The notes beneath the pieces are model-generated. The model searched no databases and was not told the origin of the DNA. It saw nothing but the letters and a program-made list of their open reading frames with translations. A stretch of 18,938 bases of DNA from Rhodobiaceae bacterium UBA6963 (lineage in GTDB: Bacteria; Pseudomonadota; Alphaproteobacteria; RS24). The translations under genes were made by a program, and so were the position numbers. The stretch is taken from NCBI GenBank assembly GCA_002450335.1, contig DJZB01000043.1, positions 2,002-20,939 of the forward strand, read 5' to 3'. Below, in pieces: positions 8,526 through 14,997 of this stretch; position 1 is the first letter of the stretch; every line of letters starts with the position of its first letter.

Positions 8526-9809
8526 ATGATCTCTTCTTTTCTTATTCTCGGACTGGTAATTCTGGTTCTCATATTATTGTCAGGATTTTTCTCCGGTTCT
8601 GAAACGGCCTTGACGGCTACTTCACGCGCGCGCATGTACCAGCTGGCTAAAGAAAATGATAAACGCGCCAAATGGGTTAACAGTCTGCTGGCACAGCATG
8701 AAAGATTGCTAAGTGCGATTTTGCTCGGCAACAATCTGGTCAACATCATGGCCTCCGCTCTGGCAACATCTTTATTCTTAAAACTCTTTGGGGACACTGG
8801 AGTCCTCTATGCCACGCTGGTAATGACCTGCATTGTTGTCATATTCGCAGAAGTACTCCCCAAGACCTATGCCATCTTAAACCCTGACAACACATCTTTG
8901 CGCGTCGCTGGGGTTATGCGTTTTGTTGTCTGGATTTTTGCGCCTTTCACGCTTGGTCTGAATTTCATAGCACGCGGGATTATGCGGCTTCTTGGTTTCA
9001 ACGCAGATGATGCAGGCAATATTTTACCCGCACATGAAGAAATTAGAGGCGCGATTGATATGCACCACAGCACGGATGCAGTGACCAAAGGCGACCGCGA
9101 CATGTTGGGCGGTATTCTGGATTTGAAAGATCTTACCCTTGAGGATGTCATGGTGCACCGCAAGGGCATGATGATGATTAATATCAGCCTCAAAACCGAG
9201 GAAATCGTGCGGCAGGTTTTGGATAGTCCACACACACGTATTCCATTCTGGGAAAATGAGATTGAAAATATTATCGGCATTTTACATGCCAAAGACTTAT
9301 TGCGTGCGCTTGCCTCATCTCCTGACGGGGCAAGTGGTGTAGAAATACGTTCACTCATATCACCCCCTTGGTTTGTTCCTGAAACCACTTCCCTCGCCGA
9401 ACAGCTCAACGCATTTCGGGCGCGAAAGGCACATTTCGCTCTCGTCGTGGATGAATATGGCGGCTTAATGGGTCTCGTGACGCTAGAGGATATTCTTGAG
9501 GAAATTGTCGGTCAGATTGATGATGAACACGACAATAAGGAAAAAATACTCATTCCGGCGGCAGATGGCAGTCTCTTAATTGACGGCGGCATGACAGTCC
9601 GGGATTTAAACCGTGAAACGGGGTGGGATTTACCGGAAAATGAAGCCATTACCATTGCCGGATTGGTTATCCATGAAGCCCGAGCTATCCCTAAACCGGG
9701 ACAGGTTTTCGTATTTTACGGTTTTCGGATGCGTATTATCTCACGCCACCGTAATCAGATTACCCAGTTAGAAATTAAACCTGACAAAACTCTCTCTGAC
9801 GAAACCTAG
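8526..9809 (+). CDS. CNNM/CorC-HlyC family membrane protein (putative Mg2+/metal transporter)
   Basis: A 427-residue inner-membrane protein with the three-part architecture of the CorB/YfjD/HlyC-CorC family. The N-terminal DUF21 (CNNM) transmembrane domain (about 1-160) contains SGSETALT and EVLPK. Two CBS domains follow: the first around IPFWENEIENIIGILHAKDLL, the second around ALVVDEYGGLMGLVTLEDIL. The C-terminal CorC_HlyC domain (about 345-420) ends in RMRIISRHRN. Members of this family bind ATP-Mg2+ through the CBS pair and are implicated in magnesium efflux or homeostasis; the old name haemolysin is misleading. The gene is third in the aroK-aroB operon. It converges on bolA with only two bases between stop codons, so transcripts of the two must overlap. 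Confidence 0.92.
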   Translation: MISSFLILGLVILVLILLSGFFSGSETALTATSRARMYQLAKENDKRAKWVNSLLAQHERLLSAILLGNNLVNIMASALATSLFLKLFGDTGVLYATLVMTCIVVIFAEVLPKTYAILNPDNTSLRVAGVMRFVVWIFAPFTLGLNFIARGIMRLLGFNADDAGNILPAHEEIRGAIDMHHSTDAVTKGDRDMLGGILDLKDLTLEDVMVHRKGMMMINISLKTEEIVRQVLDSPHTRIPFWENEIENIIGILHAKDLLRALASSPDGASGVEIRSLISPPWFVPETTSLAEQLNAFRARKAHFALVVDEYGGLMGLVTLEDILEEIVGQIDDEHDNKEKILIPAADGSLLIDGGMTVRDLNRETGWDLPENEAITIAGLVIHEARAIPKPGQVFVFYGFRMRIISRHRNQITQLEIKPDKTLSDET

Positions 9810-9811
9810 GC

Positions 9812-10093
9812 TTAGAGGTCATCTTTATCCTCAGAGGGCGTTCTGACTTTCAAGTTAAGCGCATGAATTGGTCCTGCCAGCTCCTCGGACAGGCAATCAT
9901 TAATCAGCCTGTGTCGATCAATTCGGCTCAACCCGTCAAATACAGTTGAGGTAATTTTCACCCTGAAATGCGTTTCACCTCCGGGCCTTGCACCTGCATG
10001 GCCCTTATGGAGGTGTGACTCATCTAATACATCTAACCGCTCAGGTGCAAAACGTTCCTCAAGTTTCTTGATAATCTTATCAACTACTGCCAT
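9812..10093 (-). CDS. bolA: BolA family protein
   Basis: BolA proteins bind monothiol glutaredoxins through a shared [2Fe-2S] cluster and act in iron and redox signalling; some bind DNA through the class II KH-like fold. The 93-residue product carries the family signature DESHLHKGHAGARPGGETHFRVKI (in order D24, H27, H29, H32 and T41-H42-F43). It also has the helix-turn region with R60-H61-R62, a Cys at 67, and H77 in GPIHALNLKV near the C-terminus, the usual cluster-ligand position. A GAAGGAAG ribosome site is 5-7 bases before the ATG. bolA diverges from the J-domain gene across 95 bases. Which BolA subfamily it belongs to is not certain by eye. Confidence 0.93.
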   Translation of the reverse strand: MAVVDKIIKKLEERFAPERLDVLDESHLHKGHAGARPGGETHFRVKITSTVFDGLSRIDRHRLINDCLSEELAGPIHALNLKVRTPSEDKDDL

Positions 10094-10136
10094 AAAGCTT
10101 CCTTCATTGTCTTATTGTCGATAACAAAGCAAATTG

Positions 10137-10165
10137 TTGAGACAAAAGACTGTTTTTTTTATCTA
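10137..10165 (+). promoter_or_regulatory. Candidate promoter for the J-domain gene
   Basis: TTGAGA and TATCTA are separated by 17 bases, a reasonable sigma-70-like pair ending 23 bases before the ATG at 10189. The spacer holds a run of eight T. The transcript would have a very short leader and no obvious ribosome site. Confidence 0.4.
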
Positions 10166-10188
10166 CTGCAAACTAGATTATCAGTGTA

Positions 10189-10770
10189 ATGAACCTGAAA
10201 TCAAAATATTTTGACTCAATACGCATTAGCAAAACCGGCGGCAACGAAGTTGAAGCACAGGTTACCTGTGACTGGCCCGAGTGTAGCGAAGTTGGGTCCT
10301 ATCCAGCACCCGCAGCTGAGGGCAGCACGGATAAGCGTTATTTCTGTCTCGAACATATTCGTACCTATAATCAGAGCTTCAACTTTTTCGAGGGCATGAC
10401 CGAGGCTGATATTGCAGCTTTTCAAAGAAGCGCGCGGACAGGTCATCGTCCTACATGGACTATGGGCGCGAACAGAAACACACCCGGTCAAAGCGGCAAC
10501 TGGCAATGGCAAGACCCTCTGGATCTTGTATCGGAGGTCTCTGACGGAAAAGCGCGCGCACCGGTCAAACGAGCCTCGTCAGGTCAAATACGAGCGCTTG
10601 AAGTTTTGGAATTGGATGAACACGCTACAGCAGAAGAAGTTAAAACGCGTTATAAAGCCCGGATAAAAAAGTTTCACCCTGATGCCAATAGTGGCGATCG
10701 TAGCTATGAAGAAAAACTAAACAAGGTCATTCAAGCGTACAACTATTTAAAAGCCTCAGGCTTTTGTTAA
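10189..10770 (+). CDS. J-domain (DnaJ-like) protein with N-terminal Cys/His cluster
   Basis: A 193-residue co-chaperone-like protein with its J domain at the C-terminus (about 133-193). The HPD motif needed to stimulate Hsp70 (DnaK) ATPase is at 163-165 (KKFHPDAN). The N-terminal part holds C27, C32, C53 and H56 in CDWPEC...YFCLEH, a plausible zinc-binding set, followed by a Trp-rich segment (WTMGANRN, NWQWQDP). It lacks the Gly/Phe region and the four CxxCxGxG repeats of true DnaJ. This architecture recurs next to bolA and cobS in alphaproteobacteria. Its client is unknown; a link to cobaltochelatase or BolA function is suggested only by position. It is separated by 62 bases from cobS, which has its own good ribosome site. 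Confidence 0.88.
   Translation: MNLKSKYFDSIRISKTGGNEVEAQVTCDWPECSEVGSYPAPAAEGSTDKRYFCLEHIRTYNQSFNFFEGMTEADIAAFQRSARTGHRPTWTMGANRNTPGQSGNWQWQDPLDLVSEVSDGKARAPVKRASSGQIRALEVLELDEHATAEEVKTRYKARIKKFHPDANSGDRSYEEKLNKVIQAYNYLKASGFC
10749..10765 (+). terminator. Weak hairpin overlapping the J-domain gene stop
   Basis: AAAAGCC / GGCTTTT forms a 7-bp stem with a TCA loop, followed by GTTAATT. It covers the last codons of the gene. The stem is AT-rich and the T tract sits inside the stem, so termination would be inefficient at best. Confidence 0.3.
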
Positions 10771-10832
10771 TTGCCTTGTGACCTAAATCATAATTTATAG
10801 TAATTTCTCGCGTTAAAGATAAGGAACTCTAA

Positions 10833-11822
10833 ATGACCGCCGAAAGTAATTCCGACATGCCTAATGAACCCGACAGTGAAGTAAATGTCGGTGAAACTTT
10901 CGGGTTTGAAAGCTCGCTTAAAGTGCCTTCATTCTCTCAATCATGTGAATATGTTCCTGAACTCGACGAGGATTACCTTTTCGACCCACAAACGACCCGG
11001 GCCATTCTTGCCGGTTTTGCAAACAACCGCCGCGTCATGGTGCAGGGCTATCACGGAACGGGTAAATCCACCCATATTGAACAAATTGCCGCTCGTTTAA
11101 ACTGGCCTTGTGTCCGCATCAATCTGGATAGTCATGTCAGTCGGATTGATTTAATTGGTAAAGAAGCCATTGTCCTTCGCGACGGAAAACAAATTACCGA
11201 GTTTCAAGAAGGCATCCTGCCATGGGCACTGCAAAGACCCGTCGCTCTGGTTTTTGACGAATATGATGCCGGTCGCCCTGATGTCATGTTTGTGATTCAG
11301 CGTATTCTTGAAGTCTCCGGCAAGCTAACTTTGCTCGACCAAAACAAAGTCATCCGCCCGCATCCATGGTTCAGACTTTTTGCAACAACCAATACAATCG
11401 GCCTTGGTGATACCTCTGGTCTGTATCATGGCACTCAGCAGATTAACCAAGGCCAGATGGACAGATGGAATATTGTCACGAGCCTGAATTACCTCCCACA
11501 TGAGGAGGAAGTTAAAATCGTTCTCTCCAAAGAAAAAGATTTCAATGACGCTGAAGGTCAAAAGACGGTTGCGTCTATGGTGCAAGTTGCCGACCTAACC
11601 CGCGCTGCATTTATTAATGGCGACATTTCAACTGTCATGTCGCCGCGGACTGTTTTAACATGGGCTGAGAATTCACGTATTTTTGATGATATTGGCCTCG
11701 CATTCCAACTGACCTTCTTAAATAAATGCGACGAACTTGAGCGTCCGACAGTAGCTGAATTTTACCAAAGGTGCTTTGGCGAAGACCTTCCCGAGAAGGC
11801 CGTTAACATTCTTGCTTCCTGA
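10833..11822 (+). CDS. cobS: Aerobic cobaltochelatase subunit CobS (AAA+ ATPase)
   Basis: CobS is the AAA+ ATPase of the CobNST complex that inserts Co2+ into hydrogenobyrinic acid a,c-diamide in aerobic B12 synthesis; it resembles BchI/ChlI of magnesium chelatase. The 329-residue protein shows Walker A GYHGTGKST (72-80), Walker B VALVFDEYD (137-145) and a sensor-1 region FATTNT (183-188). The following GDTSGLYHGTQQINQGQMDRW stretch is typical of CobS. A clear AAGGA ribosome site lies 7 bases before the ATG. Its stop codon overlaps the cobT start (TGATG), giving tight coupling in line with the fixed stoichiometry of the CobS-CobT ring complex. CobN, the porphyrin-binding large subunit, is not in this window. 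Confidence 0.97.
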   Translation: MTAESNSDMPNEPDSEVNVGETFGFESSLKVPSFSQSCEYVPELDEDYLFDPQTTRAILAGFANNRRVMVQGYHGTGKSTHIEQIAARLNWPCVRINLDSHVSRIDLIGKEAIVLRDGKQITEFQEGILPWALQRPVALVFDEYDAGRPDVMFVIQRILEVSGKLTLLDQNKVIRPHPWFRLFATTNTIGLGDTSGLYHGTQQINQGQMDRWNIVTSLNYLPHEEEVKIVLSKEKDFNDAEGQKTVASMVQVADLTRAAFINGDISTVMSPRTVLTWAENSRIFDDIGLAFQLTFLNKCDELERPTVAEFYQRCFGEDLPEKAVNILAS

Positions 11823-13741
11823 TGACAGAAGAAACGATTGATAGGTTCAAAAGGGCTATCAGCCAGACCATGAGGTCTCTGGCTGAAAATGATGAATTAG
11901 ATGTCACTTTTGGAACTGAAACGCCGTCTGTCGTTGGTAATCGTGTGCGTCTGCCGCTCCCACCTCGGGATTTGCCTGCAAAAGACCGTACGCTCCTTCG
12001 TGGCCAAGCCGACAGCATTGCCTTGCAGCTGGCGCATCATAATAAGCCTCTCAGCGCTAAAAACAGACCCGCCGAACCAGATGCACGCGCCATTTTTGAT
12101 CGGCTGGAAAATGTTCGATACGAGTCAATCGGTGCCAACCAAATGCCCGGTGTTGCAGAAAATTTACAACTTATGCATCAGACCATTTGTGAAAAAGAAG
12201 GCTTGGCAAATTTAACTGAGCGCGAAGATGCACCAATGGATGTTGCATTGGCTTATCTCGTGCGTGAACGACTTTCAGGACAGCAACCTCCTGCTGCCGC
12301 CGCGCCTACAGTTACAGCGTGGCAAGAATGGATTGAAGACCGCATCGGCGAAGGTCTGGATGACCTTGTTGATATTATGAATGATCAAAATGCCTTCGCC
12401 GCCAAAACCCGGCAGCTTTTAGCTGACCTCGAACTCATAGATTCTGAGGGCACAGACGCTTCAGAGGAGGGCGAGGACGAAGGCGACGAAAATAATAATG
12501 ATAATGATGAGAATGACGGCGAGGACGGCACTGCTGAGCAAGAAGAAGGCAGTGGGTCAGAAGATATGGAAACCGGCAGTGAAATGCCGGAGGGCGAAGA
12601 GCAAACCGTCCAAATGGATAGCGAAGAAATTGATATGGATGCCGAAGGTGAAGAAGCCGGGGAAGCTGTCCGGTCACGACGCCCTGACGGCACACCGGAC
12701 GCGACAAAATCCAGCTATCAGGTTTTTACAACACGCTTTGATGAAACTGTTGAAGCAGAGGATTTATGCGACGGTGAAGAACTTAATCGCTTGCGTACAT
12801 ATTTGGACCAACAACTTAGCCATTTGCAAGGCGCAGTCTCCAGACTTGCGAACAGACTACAACGCCGCTTGCAAGCCAAACAGAACAGATCTTGGGATTT
12901 CGATCTGGAGGAAGGCTATCTTGATGCCGCACGTATATCACGTGTGGTTGTTGACCCAAGCAATCCACTATCGTTCAAAATGGAACGGGATATGGAATTT
13001 AGGGACACAGTAGTCACTCTGCTGATCGACAATTCCGGCTCAATGCGTGGTCGTCCAATAACTGTTGCGGCCATGAGCGCCGATATTCTCGCCAGAACAT
13101 TGGAAAGATGCGGTGTTAAAACTGAAATTCTTGGGTTTACGACGCGCGCTTGGAAAGGTGGACAAGCCAGAGAGTCATGGATGGCAGATGGCAAGCCAGC
13201 ACATCCCGGCAGACTGAATGATTTGCGCCATATTGTTTATAAACAAGCTGATATCCCTTGGCGCCGCGCACGACGCAATTTAGGTCTCATGATGCGCGAA
13301 GGCCTGCTTAAGGAAAACATTGATGGTGAGGCACTTGTCTGGGCCTATCAGCGTCTCATGTCACGACCTGAGCAACGCCGGATATTGATGGTTATTTCTG
13401 ACGGCGCACCGGTTGACGACAGCACACTGAGTGTCAATGCCGGCAATTATCTGGAAAAACACCTGCGGCAAGTAATTGAGGAAATTGAAAGTCGCCCCCC
13501 TGTTGAATTGATTGCCATCGGGATTGGTCACGATGTGACACGCTACTACCGTCGGGCAGTGACGATTGTCGATGCCGAACAATTGGGCGGCGTGATGACT
13601 GAAAAGCTGGCAGAACTTTTTGATGACACCCTGCCCGCCAATAGATCCGAAAAGCGTTTGCCCGCCATGCCAAGGACCCAGAGCACGTTGCAAACCACAT
13701 CCGGCTTAAGCACCAAAATGGATAAAACGCCAGTCAGATAG
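11822..13741 (+). CDS. cobT: Aerobic cobaltochelatase subunit CobT
   Basis: CobT is the VWA-domain partner of CobS in the CobNST cobaltochelatase, equivalent to BchD/ChlD. The 639-residue protein has an N-terminal helical domain (about 1-200) and a strongly acidic low-complexity linker (about 206-282, mostly Glu, Asp, Gly, Asn). A C-terminal von Willebrand A domain (about 395-605) carries the MIDAS metal site D403-x-S405-x-S407 (LLIDNSGSMRG) and a second conserved acidic patch near VISDGAPVDD. The last 30 or so residues, after the family-typical end MTEKLAELFDD, are rich in Ser, Thr and Pro and look non-conserved; the stop lies against the broken end of the TonB-receptor remnant. No terminator is visible after the stop. 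Confidence 0.97.
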   Translation: MTEETIDRFKRAISQTMRSLAENDELDVTFGTETPSVVGNRVRLPLPPRDLPAKDRTLLRGQADSIALQLAHHNKPLSAKNRPAEPDARAIFDRLENVRYESIGANQMPGVAENLQLMHQTICEKEGLANLTEREDAPMDVALAYLVRERLSGQQPPAAAAPTVTAWQEWIEDRIGEGLDDLVDIMNDQNAFAAKTRQLLADLELIDSEGTDASEEGEDEGDENNNDNDENDGEDGTAEQEEGSGSEDMETGSEMPEGEEQTVQMDSEEIDMDAEGEEAGEAVRSRRPDGTPDATKSSYQVFTTRFDETVEAEDLCDGEELNRLRTYLDQQLSHLQGAVSRLANRLQRRLQAKQNRSWDFDLEEGYLDAARISRVVVDPSNPLSFKMERDMEFRDTVVTLLIDNSGSMRGRPITVAAMSADILARTLERCGVKTEILGFTTRAWKGGQARESWMADGKPAHPGRLNDLRHIVYKQADIPWRRARRNLGLMMREGLLKENIDGEALVWAYQRLMSRPEQRRILMVISDGAPVDDSTLSVNAGNYLEKHLRQVIEEIESRPPVELIAIGIGHDVTRYYRRAVTIVDAEQLGGVMTEKLAELFDDTLPANRSEKRLPAMPRTQSTLQTTSGLSTKMDKTPVR

Positions 13742-14308
13742 AACGCGCAACCGCAGATTGATAACTCCAGCAATCGCATCTGACCCGTAAAGAGCAGATG
13801 CACCATCGCGCAAAATCTCTACTGACTGAAAAAAACTGGGTGGTAAGGCATTCATATCAGTGCCTGCCATACCGCGCCCAACCGATGAATTGACATGCAC
13901 AAGGGCGGATTTATGTCGCCGCAAACCATTGACCAGAACCAAAGTCTGATCGGGCCCAAGACCTCTTAGAGTGGCAGGTTTCAGAGCGTCCGTGCCATCA
14001 GCAATTGACGTTGAGGGAAAATTAAAAGATGGCGCAAGGCTTTGTATGGCACGCCCACTTTCAGCATGCGCGCTGTCATTCAGTGCCTCAGCAGATAAAA
14101 AATCAACCGGTGCCGGTGTCGTGAGTACCGATCTGGCCGATGTGCGGCTGCCTAATATGACAATTTCATCAATCGTTTCATTATCAATATTTTGCGCGGC
14201 AAGCGGCAAAGTAAAAAAGGGAGAAGCGACAGTCAACTTAAGAGCACAAGCGAAAGAGAATGCTTTAATGCCAAAAGCCAAAGCTCGGGAAAGGGGATAA
14301 TATTTCAT
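13706..14308 (-). pseudogene. TonB-dependent receptor remnant: signal peptide plus plug domain only
   Basis: Read from the ATG at 14308, the frame gives 200 residues: a signal peptide (MKYYPLSRALAFGIKAF... ending near PLAA|QN), a TonB-box-like segment (ETIDEIVILGSRT), then a plug domain. Typical plug motifs are visible: ATLRGLGPDQTLVLVNGLRR, HVNSSVGRGMAGTDMNALP, and SVEILRDGASALYGSDAIAGVINLRLR. Similarity stops there, near base 13745. The next 11 or so residues are antisense to the cobT C-terminus and run to a stop at 13706. The outer-membrane beta-barrel, normally several hundred residues, is missing. Such receptors import siderophores, B12 or glycans; without a barrel this one cannot. The frame is otherwise intact, so truncation may be recent. 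It lies downstream of rpmB on the same strand, with only a weak ribosome site. Confidence 0.85.
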
Positions 14309-14324
14309 TTTTATTCTTTTTTTG

Positions 14325-14340
14325 TTGTGGCGAACCACAA
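14325..14340. repeat. Mini-hairpin D (TTGTGG-loop-CCACAA)
   Basis: A perfect 6-bp inverted repeat around a 4-base loop (TTCG on the minus strand), 17 bases upstream of the TonB-receptor remnant start. It is the last of three spaced hairpins after rpmB. Compared with the neighbour at 14347-14362 the stem differs by paired, compensatory changes. Confidence 0.6.
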
Positions 14341-14346
14341 TTCTTG

Positions 14347-14362
14347 ATGCGGTGAACCGCAT
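14347..14362. repeat. Mini-hairpin C (ATGCGG-loop-CCGCAT)
   Basis: A perfect 6-bp inverted repeat around a 4-base loop (TTCA on the minus strand), between rpmB and the TonB-receptor remnant. The core TGCGG...CCGCA is shared with the hairpin at 14383-14396. There is no T run directly after it on the minus strand, so it is not a standard terminator. Confidence 0.6.
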
Positions 14363-14374
14363 TATTTTTTTATT

Positions 14375-14399
14375 TTTTAGAATGCGGCAAGCCGCAAAG
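14375..14399 (-). repeat. Second copy of the rpmB 3' end (mini-hairpin B)
   Basis: These 25 bases match the end of rpmB (14410-14434) at 22 positions, including the stop codon and following A bases; the two copies are separated by 10 bases. Inside it, TGCGGC-TT-GCCGCA at 14383-14396 is a perfect 6-bp inverted repeat, while the version within rpmB is imperfect. It looks like a short tandem duplication that became more palindromic, or insertion of a small palindromic element over the rpmB end. Confidence 0.65.
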
Positions 14400-14411
14400 T
14401 TTTAAAGAATT

Positions 14412-14699
14412 TTAGGATGCTGCGAGCCGCAAAGCGATTTGCTTTTTAAGCTTCAATGCACGTGGCGAAAGTTGAGTATCTTTAGCTTTCATCAGGAAAG
14501 CGTCAATGCCACCAACATGCTCTACGGTACGAAGTGCATGAGCGCTGATACGGAACTTAAGCGCTTTACCCAGCTTTTCACTTGGCAAGCTGACCTGTTG
14601 TAAATTAGGGAGAAATTTACGCCGTGTTTTATTAACGGCGTGACTCACATTATTACCAGACATAACAGCTTTGCCGGTTAATTCACAAACACGAGACAT
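14412..14699 (-). CDS. rpmB: 50S ribosomal protein L28
   Basis: L28 is a small protein of the large ribosomal subunit needed for late assembly and 70S formation. The 95-residue product begins MSRVCELTGKAVMSGNNVSHA, the standard N-terminus, and contains the typical KTRRKFLPNLQ and ISAHALRTVEHVGGIDAFL segments. The start is the second of two adjacent ATG codons: GGAG lies 6 bases before it and only 3 bases before the first, and the family begins at MSR. The longer alphaproteobacterial form of L28 (about 95-100 residues) fits. It has a strong predicted promoter at 14759-14787. Its last codons and stop are nearly duplicated just downstream (14375-14399). Confidence 0.97.
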   Translation of the reverse strand: MSRVCELTGKAVMSGNNVSHAVNKTRRKFLPNLQQVSLPSEKLGKALKFRISAHALRTVEHVGGIDAFLMKAKDTQLSPRALKLKKQIALRLAAS

Positions 14700-14758
14700 C
14701 ATCTTCTCCAAATAAGGGCTAAATGCATTGTTTATAACGCATTGCTTCCAAGGTCGGT

Positions 14759-14787
14759 TTTATATGGGGGAGTTCCTTCTCCGTCAA
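14759..14787 (-). promoter_or_regulatory. Strong sigma-70-type promoter of rpmB
   Basis: On the minus strand TTGACG is followed by exactly 17 bases and TATAAA, the best promoter match in the window. Transcription would start near 14752 and give an rpmB leader of about 50 bases. It lies downstream of the hairpin RNA at 14850-14918, so that RNA is not part of the rpmB leader. Confidence 0.8.
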
Positions 14788-14849
14788 GCCCCTCTATGGC
14801 CTATATGAAAAAAACCTGAACCATTGGGAAAATAACGAAACAAGAGAAT

Positions 14850-14918
14850 AAAAAAAACCGCCGGTAGCAACTAACTTAAGAGGGGGAGGGAGAAGTTTTA
14901 TGGTGTTGCTACCGACGG
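14850..14918 (-). terminator. Intrinsic terminator of the candidate small RNA
   Basis: A 14-bp GC-containing stem (CCGTCGGTAGCAAC / GTTGCTACCGGCGG on the minus strand) followed directly by eight T. It is by far the strongest terminator-like structure in the window, and it follows no protein gene on its strand. Confidence 0.75.
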
Positions 14919-14932
14919 ATAAAACAGCAATC
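14850..14932 (-). ncRNA. Candidate small RNA with CU-rich loop and intrinsic terminator
   Basis: On the minus strand a 14-base arm (14918-14905) pairs with 14871-14858. The single deviation is a G-U pair on this strand but a C-A mismatch on the other, which fixes the direction. The stem is followed at once by eight U (14857-14850), making a Rho-independent terminator. Within the 33-base loop, AAGTT/AACTT can pair (14893-14897 with 14873-14877), leaving an apical loop made only of C and U (CUCCCUCCCCCUCUU), complementary to Shine-Dalgarno sequences. A possible promoter, TTGAGT-16-TCTATT (14966-14939), predicts an RNA of about 80 bases. Hairpins displaying CCUCC-type loops are known in alphaproteobacterial trans-acting small RNAs; I cannot assign it to a named family. 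The 5' end is the least certain part. Confidence 0.65.
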
Positions 14933-14938
14933 TGTGTG

Positions 14939-14966
14939 AATAGACTATCCCAGAAATTTAACTCAA
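14939..14966 (-). promoter_or_regulatory. Possible promoter of the candidate small RNA
   Basis: On the minus strand TTGAGT and TCTATT are separated by 16 bases. The -35 box is good and the -10 box poor. It is placed so that transcription would begin about 14 bases before the terminator stem. Other -10 choices in the same AT-rich stretch are possible. Confidence 0.3.
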
Positions 14967-14983
14967 CTACCAAACACATCTGT

Positions 14984-14997
14984 TCACATAAATGTGA
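14984..14997. promoter_or_regulatory. Palindromic operator-like site
   Basis: TCACAT-AA-ATGTGA is a perfect 6-bp inverted repeat 18 bases upstream of the candidate small-RNA -35 box. TGTGA half-sites are typical of CRP/FNR-type regulators, but the arrangement here is inverted (TCACA first, short spacer) and does not match their consensus. The regulator, if any, is unknown. Confidence 0.3.

Noticed and set aside
8867..9409. 180-codon minus-strand frame inside the CorC-like gene
   Set aside because: Shadow frame opposite a gene with clear family domains.
12420..12680. Repetitive acidic coding stretch as a tandem repeat element
   Set aside because: It is the normal acidic linker of CobT, without a regular repeat unit.
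12385..12707. Minus-strand Ser/Pro-rich frames inside cobT
   Set aside because: They mirror the Glu/Asp-rich linker of CobT; low-complexity antisense sequence.
13971..14300. 109-codon plus-strand frame after cobT
   Set aside because: Antisense to the signal peptide and plug of the TonB-receptor remnant, which has clear family motifs.
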